A stretch of DNA of 64,000 nt, taken from Conchocele bisecta. Its lineage: Eukaryota > Mollusca > Bivalvia > Lucinida > Thyasiridae. The DNA is taken from contig CM055274.1 in NCBI GenBank assembly GCA_029237695.1, positions 68,624,828 through 68,688,827 of the forward strand, in the 5' to 3' direction. This document shows positions 35,931 to 46,931 of the stretch, in pieces; positions within the stretch are counted from its first letter, which is position 1, and each line of letters begins with the position of its first letter. The notes under the pieces are model-generated. The model worked only from the letters and a program-made list of their open reading frames with translations, was not told where the DNA came from and did not search any database. Both the position numbers and the translations under genes were made by a program.

Positions 35931-37099
35931 GTGTACTTATTGGTACTGACATGCATTATCTCTTATAAAACAATATCTGTTCATATTTGATGATTAGAAT
36001 GATGCAGCATTCATATTGCATCCAGTACAGCCATTGTTTTGGTTAGAATCTATGTGAGTTCATTAACACAGATATTAAATAATGTATGCATAAATTACTG
36101 CCTCAAAGTGAATTATATTAGCCAGATCAGTGCACATAACGATTTTGGTGAAATCGGCTACAGATCAGCCTGCGCTTTCACCTGATCAGGGCATAGGTTG
36201 GTCGCCATTTCATAAACAGAACATTGTGTGTGCCCATGAATAACAATGTACACCCATATTTGCTTGTATCATTGCACACGATGATCAACATCTGCACTGA
36301 CGACAATGGTTCTGATGTGCCTTTTAAGGCTTGCTAATGATATCGCATGTGGATGGACCTTTCAGACCAAATAAGATACTTTCTGATGTTTGTTTTTATT
36401 TAGCGAAGCTCCTCATTTAAGTAATCACATGTAATAAAAGTAAGGTAATTCGAGCTCTCCGGCACAGAAAACGTTAATTACGACGTTTGCGACCAACATA
36501 GTCCCAGATCAGCCTGCGCATCAGCGCAGTCTGATCAGGACCTATGTTGTTCGCCTTGCAGCCAGCACAGTAGGCTACCAGCCATACACGAAACGATTGG
36601 AGCATTACCGCAATGCCAGGTGCATGTGCAAGAGGGCCAAGCTCTCAACGTGTCGGAAATGCCGCAAGGTACACTTCTCCATCAGCGACCAATTTATCTC
36701 ATAACTGGGTTCAAATAAATATTGGCGACCTTCGGGTATCGAGTAGGCCAGAGATCGACATCGAATGAAAGAAAGTTGGATATTGGATACAGGGTGCATT
36801 CCATTGGTGATACGGAGAGACGGGCGAACTTACGTTACCAATTACTTGCATTGGTATTCAAACTGTTATACAAACAAAAAATGTAAATGTGTTATGAAAT
36901 CTGGATAATAATTATAGTTTTAATAATCGGGTTATTCGAAAATATTACACAAGATCAGCATCTGGATGAATGGAATTAATGTTAAATGACGTTCTCTGTG
37001 GATAATAGGGTAATAATTTATTTGACTATGTAGATTATTATATTATAACAACATGTAGTTGTTATATTTACATGTACATGTAGTAGGAGGCTTTCACGA
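35931..37099. other. Intron sequence with GATCAGCCTGCGC-type fold-backs
   Basis: 36140-36205 and 36485-36550 carry fragments of the common family GATCAG...CTGATCAGG. The second is a hairpin with GCGACCAACATAG and CTATGTTGTTCGC arms and GCGCATCAGCGC in the centre. Nothing else recognised. Confidence 0.45.
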
Positions 37100-37740
37100 T
37101 GCGTTTGTTATCCCCTCGTCGATAGGCAAGAGGGGATATAGCGTTAGTCCATGTACGTACGTACGTGTGTACGTTTGTAGCACCTTTTATTTTACGATAA
37201 CTTATGAACCGCTTCACCGAGTTTGATATTTGCCCTAACGTGTGCCTAGGGATGGTGCTTTGTTTTGCATACGACCCACGTCCGACCGCCCAAGGTCAAA
37301 GTCACTGAGGACTTACGTTCACATGGTTTGTAAGACTTTGTAACGCAAATGGGTTTGTTATGCCTCACCACGATAATGGAGGGGGCATTTAGTGTTGCCA
37401 TTGTCGGTCCGTCCCGTCAGCCCTTCCGTCCGTCCGTCCGTCACCAAACTTGTAACTCGTAAAACGTTTAAACAGAAAAAGTTACAGACCTGAAACTTGG
37501 TATGTATAGCTTCTTTATGATGATTAGATGTTTAATTCGATTTTTTTGTTACCCCCCCCCCCCCCGGGTCATGGATTATCTCCCCCTTTTCGACTTAGAA
37601 TTTGGCAATTTTGCCTTGTAACTCGTAACACTTTAAACCGTAATAATACAGACATAAAACTTGGTATATAGCTTCCTTATGAGTAGATGCGCAAAGTTTA
37701 ATTTGATTTCCACAAAACAGTTATGAAACAGTTGTATTAT
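37100..37740 (-). mobile_element. Two pearl-like fragments, reverse orientation
   Basis: 37110-37345 opens with TTATCCCCTCGTCGATAGGC and includes an ACGT microsatellite and CAAGGTCAAAGTCAC. 37355-37735 opens with TATGCCTCACCACGATAATGG, has GTCCGTCCGTCCGTC, then about two units matching, in reverse, the 724-1506 core (CCCGGGTCATGGATTATC, CTTGTAACTCGTAA). Confidence 0.65.
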
Positions 37741-37774
37741 GGTGAACTGTAACGTTGTCAGCGGAAATGTGGGT

Positions 37775-37943
37775 CACAGGTGGAAGACTCGGACCTAGGA
37801 CCCAAATTTGGCTCATTTGAAAAACGTTACCCCACCCACCCATTTCCATACACTATACAAAAGACTGTATTAAATGTATAATGTATGAAAACGTTTTTCA
37901 AATGAGCCATTATTGGGTCCTAGGTCCGAGTCTTCCACCTGTG
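37775..37943. mobile_element. Fold-back MITE with about 55-bp arms
   Basis: CACAGGTGGAAGACTCGGAC at the left and its reverse complement at the right. The arms continue through CCTAGGACCC and CTCATTTGAAAAACG. The loop is about 60 nt and AT-rich. Confidence 0.8.
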
Positions 37944-39850
37944 CAATGGGTGGGTGGTGGGGAGGGGTAAACAGACTCTGGTCAGACAGAAGTGTAGAGC
38001 CTCCTTATTAAACTGACCCCTTCAATTATGGATTACGATCTGACAAGACCGGGAGTAATATGCCTTTGCCGCAGTGAGAAATATGTTCTGAGGAAAAACT
38101 TCAGGGAGACAACTCCGAGTACGCATATGCATATAAAATGTAGGAGTTGTAGTTCTTGACATTGAACACTGATAAAATCGGTCTTATGTCATTTCTCACC
38201 AAAGCCTGATCAGCTGCAACGCTCATACAGTTTGAAGTCAAATGTATGGTTAATGGACTGAATGGACAACAGAGTAGACCCTGAAAACATTAATACATGA
38301 ATAATGCTATAGTGTGTAAATGCTTCTAGTGGTTATTGCAATGCTGAGACTGGAGAAATATAGCTTATGGCATGTGTGGCCAGTCTAGCTTTTGATATTC
38401 TAGTGCCCTCTAATATCTGGCAAATAACTATGCTCCTAGATTCATGACCGACTGGTATTTTACTGACTGACTGACGAACAGTGCAGACCCTGATCAGACT
38501 GTGCAGATGCGCTGGCTAATATGTGTCTACACTGGTTACAAAACCCATAAACACCATTTCTCCAGTCACATATGAGACTTATGACCTTTGCACCAGTGTA
38601 GACACAGAGCAGCCTGGCATCAGTGCAGTCAGATCATGGTGCACTGTTCACTATTCAGACAATGAACTACCTAACAAACAGTATAGATTATTACCCGACT
38701 GCAGGAGTGCACTAGCTGACAAGAAGCTATACTGACAACAAATGTCATAAGCTCCATTCCTCCAGTCACAGCCACATATCGTATGTCCAGTCATAATCAC
38801 AATTAAGGATTGACTTCATAGAACACCATATTTTGTTTCGAAGACAATAGCTTCGTAAATGTGATGAATATTTGTATAAATTGTATCTGACCCCGTTCTT
38901 CTTAGTGTATGCTATACTGTGCATTGAGTTGCCATCTGAGCCATCTTAACATGGACATGCTATCAGCCAGTTTCACCTCTTGTAGCGTTTGATACAGACA
39001 GCTCAGATAAAGTAATACAATTTAGTGTCATTTGGTTTAAAAATGATTATTTACAACATCTTATCCATTATATGTAGTCCAAGCCAATACCAGGCCTGAT
39101 ATATGATGATAAATGTGTCAATATTTTAAAACACATAAATCTACACATGCTATCAAGAGTGCACAGTCATATAGGCTATAGAGTATTTACCACATACTGT
39201 ATTGAATGCTATAAGGAATATTAATTTTGTATGGACTTGTGTTCATTGGCAGGGTTGAAATTCCAAAATCTGAATATATAAATAATGGAGATTGAACCAG
39301 CTTAAATAGTTGGCGACGTACAATGGCCACCAGGTTATACATATTTACTCTCATACTTGTGAACATTTGGACCAGTGATTAGCTAAGTTGGACAATACCA
39401 CTTAAAAGGCGTGTGTTACCGATATGTTAAGCAAACAGTGGTGACAGTTTGAATGTTGATAGTCCTATTGAAACCTCTATAGGGTTGGTAAATATTGTGA
39501 CTATGGCTTCAATCCTTAAGTGCCCCCTGCAAGGTCACTAACGATGTGTACCTATATATCTGTATCATGTACAGGGTACAGCAAAATTTGTAAACATTTT
39601 TTTTTACTAATATTGCTGGATGAAAATTTGAAAAAGGAAAAAATCTTAAAAGTGGGTTTTAAAGACCGGTCATGCATACATGGAAATTATTTTCTTTCTT
39701 GTTTCTCACCAAACAAAAGCATTGTTACCACACTAGTTTCGTCGAAATGATTGAAATGGGTAAAATAATCAACCTATATTTTCATTGAGAAATAAAGAAA
39801 ATGGAAAATAATTTGTTGGATATTTTTATAGTCTACCTGTGAATTGGTAT
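37944..39850. other. Intron sequence, fragments of dispersed repeats only
   Basis: 38480-38760 holds diverged pieces of the GCAGACCCTGATCAGACTG family and its partner words (CATTTCTCCAGTCACA). The remainder shows no supported exon, RNA gene or complete element. Confidence 0.45.
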
Positions 39851-39852
39851 CC

Positions 39853-40073
39853 TGCATAAACTGTTACATGAACTGTTACCAATATTCAGCATAAACTGTT
39901 ACCAATATTATGCATGAACTGTTACCAATATTCTGCATGAACCAATATTCTACATGAACGGTTACCAATATTCTGCATGAACATGGGCTCAGAAATGTGT
40001 ATGATGTTGTGTATATACATACACTTGTAAGAAATGTGTAGATGTTGTGTATATACATACACTTGTAAGCCAA
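39853..40073. repeat. Short tandem repeats (about 22 bp and 38 bp)
   Basis: GCATGAACTGTTACCAATATT recurs about six times at 39853-39982. A 38-bp unit with ATGTTGTGTATATACATACAC then occurs twice, to 40073. Confidence 0.8.
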
Positions 40074-40501
40074 AGCAGCGTAGTCTGAAAATCATGATCA
40101 AGTGTAAGCCAGGACCACAAATGGTTAATTTCACTAATCTCCGAGAGATTTTCTCGCAGTTCTCACATATTAATGCGTTAAGGTGGTATTAATGCATTAA
40201 TATGCGAGTATCAAATACAAGTGACCCATATACTGATATGCATGTATGCCAGATGGTATTACACAATATGCCGCCATAATGCAGCTGGCTTCTGGGTGTA
40301 ATTGTTGTATCGCCATATTTCGCTGGTACTCATTTTCTGTAACTTACCGTATGTCAAAAATAGACAAAATGCATTCCTCACAAGCTCTAAATTGTATGTC
40401 AACTTTCAATGCCATTTTTGCAATTTATTGCATTTTTTTCCACATCAATATTGGAGAAAAATGTTGATGCAACATATAAGGTAACACCAGTGACTGGTCC
40501 A
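40074..40501. other. No recognisable feature
   Basis: AT-rich sequence. Short frames of 60-73 codons overlap each other in different phases and do not look coding. Confidence 0.4.
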
Positions 40502-40690
40502 TTTAACCCTTACTACGCTGAATTAAATGTTGTCGTCTGTTGGAAATGTTTTATTTTCAATATTTCTCGACAAAAACCTGGTTTTGACAGCACATGAGAA
40601 TCGTCTCCAGTGGAGACGATTCTCATGTGTTGTCAAAACCAGTTTTTTGTTAAGAATTAAAGCAAAAATTAAAAACAGCAGACGGTTAAA
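40502..40690. mobile_element. TTAACCC fold-back MITE with AGAATCGTCTCC core, copy 1
   Basis: Left end TTAACCCTTACTACGC, then TGTCGTCTGTTG. The central hairpin has arms GACAGCACATGAGAATCGTC and its complement over CCAGTGG. The right side returns with AACAGCAGACGGTTAA. TTAA on both sides fits piggyBac-type insertion. Confidence 0.75.
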
Positions 40691-40763
40691 CCTGCACTGC
40701 TGTCAACAATGTTTGTGAAACCGAGTTACAGCATAAATGATCAGTGTTGAATTTCAAATCATT

Positions 40764-40955
40764 TAACCCTTTGACCACTAAGTAACTGGAATGGACACTT
40801 CCTTTTTTCAGACTATTTCATTTACCCGGTATAAGAAATAAGAAAATATCTGCAAATGGTGCAGCTCCTGATGAGATGGCTCATTACGAGCCGGCTCATC
40901 TTGATCTACACAGATTGGAACAGTTATGATGATAGAGTGTTGGAAGGTTTAAAAT
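40764..40955. mobile_element. TTAACCC MITE with GAGCCGGCTCATC core, decayed
   Basis: Left end TTAACCCTTTGACCACTAAG. The centre carries GAGATGGCTCATTACGAGCC, related to the perfect hairpin at 32475-32537. The right end is not clear. Confidence 0.5.
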
Positions 40956-41284
40956 TATCTGCAGATAAGGAATATTTTTGCAGACCACCTGTAGTTTCTC
41001 GTATTTTCCTATTTAAAGTGGCTGTGAATTGTGTTGTACATGTACATGTACTTTATTTAATTGTATGCTCTTCAGATAATTCTCACAAGATTATTGGCCC
41101 AAGTGTGGGCTAATTTAACACTATTGCCTGATTTGTTGTGGTCTGTTCTGAAATACCAGGAGGGTACCCATATGAGACAAAAGCTGGGGTCCCACATGGC
41201 AGCTACGTTATAATTTAGGGAAACATATTTTTTCCTCCATTCTTTAGATATAACATTTTTCTGGCAAAGTAAACATTCATTCAT
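40956..41284. other. No recognisable feature
   Basis: AT-rich intron sequence; nothing supported. Confidence 0.4.
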
Positions 41285-41510
41285 CGTTAACCGACATATT
41301 AATTGGCAATATTATACTTTTTATATCAAACGTGAATTTCCACATTGATATCAGGGGCGTTAACCGTGTTTCCTTAAAAAGTTAACCAAAATTACTATAT
41401 TTACTCTCTGTATTTATTTTTTGATGTGCAATGATCATACTTTATAATCTGTCGATAATTTTTTTTTTTTTCAGGCGACGCATTTAATTTGTATAAATAA
41501 TTTAAAAATG
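41285..41510 (-). repeat. Dispersed repeat, inverted partner of 27050-27275
   Basis: In reverse complement it shares CACCTGAAAAAAA-type, TGATCATTGCACAT, GATATCAG and ATAATATTGCCAAT-like words in the order seen at 27050-27275. The flanks diverge. Confidence 0.65.
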
Positions 41511-42236
41511 TCCTGCCTCATTTGCATATAAAAATAGCCCGATACCACCGTGAGTCACTATCAGTAAAAGAAATATTACTAAATGATTACATCGGGCATA
41601 GCGGGCACTCGTAATTTTTAAAACTGGTGGAATAGTTACACCATTATACACTTACTTAATTTCTATAAAGAACATTTTATGCCCACTAGATGGGACCCCA
41701 ACTTTAAATGAGCCTTCGCCTGTGAAAACATGTTCAAGTACCGGTAATAGAATGAATGGCCATCGTAGTACCTGATCACACTGCACAGATGCACAGTCTG
41801 ATCTGAGACTACACTGAATGCAGATGTCATAAAGCCCGTGTTCTCAGTTTGCGGCCCATGTCATGATATTGCACAAGAAATGTTCTCAACTTCTTTCTCT
41901 AATATTGCAGTTTCACACTGCAATTTGCTACCTTGCCAAATCATTTACGAAAAACAACTCATGTCTCCAAAATGATTTTGTTTAAAACTTTCCCATATGA
42001 TAAGGAATTTTAATGTCATGGGTGGTATTACTGTATGTGGTCGAACACCCAACTAGCTAATCATAGCAACAATACAAGCCGGTGATAATGTTGGCCCTGT
42101 TTCATTTATCTCATACCAGCATGGGCTCGCTAGACATTTCTGCTGTATGCGAGACACTGATTTGTTGGTTTTACAGTGGAACCTTTTCTAAACCTTTCTA
42201 AATTACACTCTCATCCACGTTTTTCTGTTTGTCTGG
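41511..42236. other. Intron sequence with minor repeat fragments
   Basis: Around 41765-41830 a diverged GATCAGACTGCACAGATGCAC-like piece occurs; at 42174 a CAGTGGAACCTTTTCTAAA MITE end. No exon. Confidence 0.4.
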
Positions 42237-42467
42237 AGGCCGTTTCATTAAACTTTGTACCACTAAAATGTTCGTAAGTGCAAATTTAGGATCGTCTGGA
42301 AATCTCAATTGATGGATTTACATTTATTGAGCATAAGCTGCTATGCTCAATAAATGAAAATCCAATAATTGCTTACAAGAAAACATTGTTAATGTGAAAT
42401 TTACAGGCTATCATAATTTTGCACTTACAAACATTTTTGTCATACAACGTTTAGTGAAACTGGCCCC
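42237..42467. mobile_element. MITE, GGGCCCGTTTCACTAAAC family, copy 2
   Basis: Inverted ends CCGTTTCATTAAACTTTG and CGTTTAGTGAAACTGGCC. The interior has AAATGTTCGTAAGTGCAAA, TTTATTGAGCATA and AAGAAAACATTGTTAATGTG, as in copy 3. Confidence 0.8.
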
Positions 42468-42870
42468 AGGTCCACAGAGGTTTGACTGTGCTACAAATGT
42501 ACAAGTTTTCAATGCTGATCAGCATCTGTGAATTGAACGGGTCTGGGGAAGAAGGAGGCTAAGTCATTTAGGGAGATAGTCCCCTACTTCCGCTTACCCC
42601 TTCAATTGTTTTTGAGATTAGTTATTAGTTTTGCAGATTAAAGTTCTGAGGCCATTTTTTCTCATATTAATTTGAAGAAATTACTTACACTAATCATGCC
42701 AATGGTGAACATTTACTGTCAAATCCTTCATCCTGGCCAGTGTTATATAGAAAAACCTCGCTAAACCAGATACAAATCAGTTTGTTTTGTATGGGTTTCA
42801 CTTATCTGTAATTATTCTGCGTGTTCATGTTTGCAAAGCACACAAACAAGTATCAGTGCTCATATACCAA

Positions 42871-44030
42871 CATTACAGTGGAACCTCTCCAAACCAGACA
42901 CACTAGGACCCCCACACCCACATTACAGTGGAACCTCTCCAAACCAGACACACTAGGCCCCCCACCAACATTACAGTGGAACCTCTCCAAACCAGACACA
43001 CTAGGACCACCACCATCATTACAGTGGAACCTCTCCAAACCAGCCACACTAGGACTCCCAGATTACAGTGGAACCTCTCCAAAACCAGACACTAGGACCC
43101 ACATTACAGTGGAAACCTCTCCAAACCAGTACACTAGGACTCATTCAGTGGACCTCTCACTGGACCCCCACCACACCACATTACAGTGGAACCTCTCCAA
43201 ACCAGACACACTAGGACCCCCCACCAACATTACAGTGGAACCTCTCCAAACCAGACACACTAGGACCCCCACACCCACATTAAGTGGAATCTCTAACCAG
43301 GACACACTAGGACCCCACCCAGATTACATGGAACCTCTCCAAACCAGACATCACTAGGACCCAAACATTACAGTGGAAACCTCTCCAACCTGACCCACTA
43401 GGACCCCCACCAAACATTACAGTGGGAAACCTCTCCAAACCCGACACACTAGGACCCCCACCCAACATTACAGTGGAACCTCTCCAAACCAGACCCACTA
43501 GACCCCCCCACCAACTTTACAGGGGAACCTTTCCAAACCAAACACACTAGGACCCCAACATTACAGTGGAACCTCTCCAAACCAGACACACTAGGACCCC
43601 CACCAACATTACAGTGGAACCTCTCCAAACCAGACACACTAGGACCCCACACCAACATTACAGTGGAACCTCTCCAAACCAGACACACTAGGACCCCCTT
43701 TACACCAACATTACAGTGGAACCTCTCCAAACCAGACACACTGGACCAAACCACACAGTGGAACCTCTCCAAACTAGGACCCCCACATTACAGTAACCTC
43801 ATCAAACCAGGACCCCCCACCAACTTAGAACCACAAACCAAATTACCAGTGGAACCTCTCCAAACCAGACACACTAGGACCCCCACACCAACTTACAGTG
43901 GAACCTCTCCAAACCAGACACACTTAGAACCTCTCCACCACATACCCCCAGTGGAACCTCTCCAAACCAGACCACCAACTAGTGGAACCTCTCCACCAGA
44001 ACTGTGTTTACAGAGGTTCCACTGTAATGT
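42871..44030. repeat. About 48-bp minisatellite derived from a MITE end
   Basis: The unit ATTACAGTGGAACCTCTCC + AAACCAGACACACTAGGACC + CCCACCAAC repeats over 20 times. CAGTGGAACCTCTCyAAAC is the terminal sequence of the complete 69-bp MITE at 50272. The array opens with ACATTACAGTGG and closes with CCACTGTAATGT (about 44010-44030), that is, with the opposite MITE end, so one arm appears to have amplified inside the element. Between 43070 and 44000 the units are irregular with many short indels. The proline-rich frames here are repeat translations. Confidence 0.85.
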
Positions 44031-44043
44031 TATTGAGAAACCA

Positions 44044-44280
44044 GGGGTGCGTTTCACTAAACTTTGTACGACTAAAATGTTCGTAAGTGTAAATTTAGGA
44101 TCGTCTGTAAATTTCAATTGATGGATTTACATTTATTGAGCAGCCTATGCAGCCTATGCTCAATAAATGTAAATCCAATAATTGCTTACAAGAAAACATT
44201 GTTAATGTGAAATTTACAGACTATCATAATTTTGCACTTACGAACATTTTAGTCGTAAGAAGTTTAGTGAAACGGGCCCC
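44044..44280. mobile_element. MITE, GGGCCCGTTTCACTAAAC family, copy 3
   Basis: GCGTTTCACTAAACTTTGTA and AGAAGTTTAGTGAAACGGGC are the inverted ends. AGCCTATGCAGCCTATGC in the loop is a short direct repeat. Confidence 0.85.
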
Positions 44281-45293
44281 AGGTGAGTATTTTCCTGTGA
44301 TTTGTTGTCAGCTAATCTGAAATATTTTAATCATATCTACAAGATGTTTTAGAATTCAGTCATCACAATGACTGTACCATTAGTATTACTAAATTACAGT
44401 TGTAAGGAAATAAGAACAAAAATAAAAATTAGTAGTATATATGCAGGATGTAAAAAGTGTTAAATTTGTTTTCTACCGACGTGAATAACTGGTTTGATAA
44501 GGATTAGCTATAACTTATTGATCCTATTAAATTTCTCCAAAACATCTGACGTGACAACATCTAAAAGATATTATTTCTAAAGCTTTTATGAGGCATCGGG
44601 TTCGAATTTGATTGAAATGTAAAGGAATTCAAGCTTTTTATTGAAACACAATGTAAACTATATAGCGGTAGTGTTGTATAGTAAAGATATACATCACCAG
44701 GACTGGGAAATTCATGTTACTACCGATCGTAACTACATCAATATGGCTATAGTTGTAGCGTCAATAACAACGTGAATAGTTATATTGTATTCAGGACAAT
44801 TACGTGTTTTCACTGATTCATAACTCGTGTCATTACGGACTAAAGCGTTTGTTCACACGAGATTCTTTCTCAATAGCTTAGAATCTAGCAAGTGAATTTA
44901 AGTTTATTTTGTTAACGTTAGTGTTGGTACACAAAATCGTATTTGATTTACACGAGAATCAATAGTTATGCATTTATGCTATTAGTGCCAGTTTCACAGA
45001 ACAAGTGTGAGAGCGTAACTGATTGCGGGATATCTTTTGAAGTGGCAACTGTTTTGTATTTACATCAATCACTGGAGTGTAGTCTGCCGACAGACAATCA
45101 ATATCAAAATTAGCCTTTTCATTGTAGGAATAATATTGTTGTCTGTGGTTTTCATCTAGTTTAGATTGTTGTTTTTAATGAACAAATATATTGGCATAGT
45201 GACATAAATGCTTCTATTACAAAACAAAATATGTACAGAAATGTGGAAATTATTGATGTCCATATTTGGTGTGTGAAGATTGGCCTTTTATAT
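44281..45293. other. Intron sequence, nothing recognised
   Basis: AT-rich, no matchable repeat, no open frame over 60 codons with coding character. Confidence 0.5.
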
Positions 45294-45533
45294 TAACCCT
45301 TACACCGCTATCTTATTTTTTTGTCGTCTGCTTTTTTATTTTTTATTTTTATCATCAAAAACATGCTTTGACAGCACTTTAGAATAATTAACAACATGCT
45401 TTGACAGCACTTCAGAATCATTTCCATTGGAAATGATTCTGAAGTGCTGTCAAACCATGTTTTTATTGAGAAATAAGGCAAGATCTAAAAGCAACAGCAG
45501 ACGACAATTGTTGTGTGTAGCGGTCTAAGGTTA
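45294..45533. mobile_element. TTAACCC fold-back MITE with AGAATCATTTCC core, copy 2
   Basis: Ends TTAACCCTTACACCGCTA and TAGCGGTCTAAGGTTAA are inverted repeats with TTAA outermost, as expected for a piggyBac-type MITE. The centre is the hairpin CTTCAGAATCATTTCCATTG / complement, flanked by ACATGCTTTGACAGCAC. A partial duplication of the left inner arm is present (45365-45410). The closest relative is 59109-59353. Confidence 0.8.
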
Positions 45534-45982
45534 ACAACAAAATCATGCAAACAAGTAAATTTGTTTTTCAATATAAAAATCATACAGACGTTAATTCTGT
45601 GTTAGACTGATATTCTTATTTATACAAAAACAAGGGAATAGTTTCATACGATTAATTAGAAACAAAATTGCTGTCACTGCGATATTCTCCCTAGATAACA
45701 TATCGTAGGCGAATTATTGTAGCTAACGATTAATAGGCTATATGATAATATAAACAAATGTTTAGCTACCAGTATACATAACAATAATTATGTCATTTTG
45801 TGTGAAAATCATATTGACAAGTGATGTTGTGTTGTGTTGAGATGGAGTGATAATAACTAGATATATGACGTTTTGTGTGAAAATCACATGTCATTAAATA
45901 CATGTACCTCATTTTGTTTGGACGTTTTAGGATTATAGTGATATCATTTAGTGTGGAGATAATGTGACCATAGTGATGTCAT

Positions 45983-46215
45983 TTTAACCCATTAAAGACG
46001 GGATACACTTATAGTAGTATGAAACTTTTTAGGGGGATAATCCTATTTTCTTCATTTCATCTCGAAAGTATATGTTGTTACCACTCATTTGAACCGTCTC
46101 AACGAGACGGTTCAAATGAGTGGTAACAACATATACCTTTATGGAGAAGTAAACAAAAGAATTAGATTTTTCCAATAAAAATTATTGTATCCTTAGACTG
46201 AAATGGGTTAAAGGG
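45983..46215. mobile_element. TTAACCC MITE with perfect 33-bp-arm hairpin
   Basis: Ends TTAACCCATTAAAGACGGG and TGAAATGGGTTAA. The central stem at 46069-46137 is perfect: GTATATGTTGTTACCACTCA continuing TTTGAACCGTCTC, a 3-nt loop AAC, then the exact complement. Confidence 0.8.
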
Positions 46216-46640
46216 AGATAATGTGTCTACCATGATGACATTTAGTGTGGAGATCATAGGACAACTATGTGATTTTCTATGGAGATAATGTGACTATATC
46301 ACAATGTCATTTTGTGTGGAGATAGTATACAAGGCGGCCACAGAGCCGCCATATTCACGGGCGAGCACGCCAACGTCGCGGTACACCCCATCACCGAGAT
46401 ACACGCCCAGTCCCAGGTATATACTGTCCTTTCCTACATGTGGTTTATGGATTACTGAAGGGGTCTGTGGATGAAGGGGTCTAAGCCCCCTTTTTCCACT
46501 GACCTCTTCATATACCTGACAACTTTGAAACGCAAGTTGGTTTGACTGGTTGATTGGAAGAAACATACATTTATTATATGAAGGGATCAGTGGTGTTTAA
46601 TGGTGTTTAACGGCCTGTCAACAGGTCATTTTAGGCTGGG
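46216..46640. other. No recognisable feature
   Basis: Several GTGTGGAGATAATGTGAC-like phrases recur between 45880 and 46330 (short imperfect direct repeats). A 90-codon minus-strand frame (46294-46566) has no recognisable content and is not called. Confidence 0.4.
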
Positions 46641-46752
46641 TTAACCCTTAGAAGGCGGGAAACGGAAATTGTCGTCTGTTATTGTGTTATATTTTGTCTT
46701 CTTTCTCATTAAAAACATGGGTTGACAGTACTTTAGAATCATTTCCAGTAAG
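46641..46752. mobile_element. Left half of a TTAACCC MITE, truncated
   Basis: TTAACCCTTAGAAGGCGGG, TGTCGTCTGTTATTG, ACATGGGTTGACAGTAC and TTTAGAATCATTTCC appear in the usual order and stop at the centre of the hairpin. Confidence 0.6.
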
Positions 46753-46775
46753 GGAGGGGGGTTGTTTGTTTTTTG

Positions 46776-46931
46776 TTTGTTGGGGTTTAATGACCTATCA
46801 ACAGCTAAGGTCATTTAAGGCCAGTTCAATGGGTTTAATACTAAATCCTATATATTACCTGTACAAGTACATGTCAAGTACATGTACAAATGGATGGGGA
46901 GAAAATCCCAAAATCAGAACTGGATATTTAC
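46776..46931 (+). mobile_element. GTTTAACGGCCTATCAACAG repeat family, copy 1 (truncated)
   Basis: GGTTTAATGACCTATCAACAGCTAAGG-type start, then TACCTGTACAAGTACATG and AAAATCCCAAAATCAGAACT. It matches 53912-54350 until about 46931, where sequence ACAAGAGGGCCATGATGG begins another repeat. Confidence 0.65.

Noticed and set aside
42821..44121. Frames of 107-178 codons with repeated NLSKPDTLGPP-like or GLERFHCN-like motifs
   Set aside because: They arise from the 48-bp minisatellite, whose period is a multiple of three.
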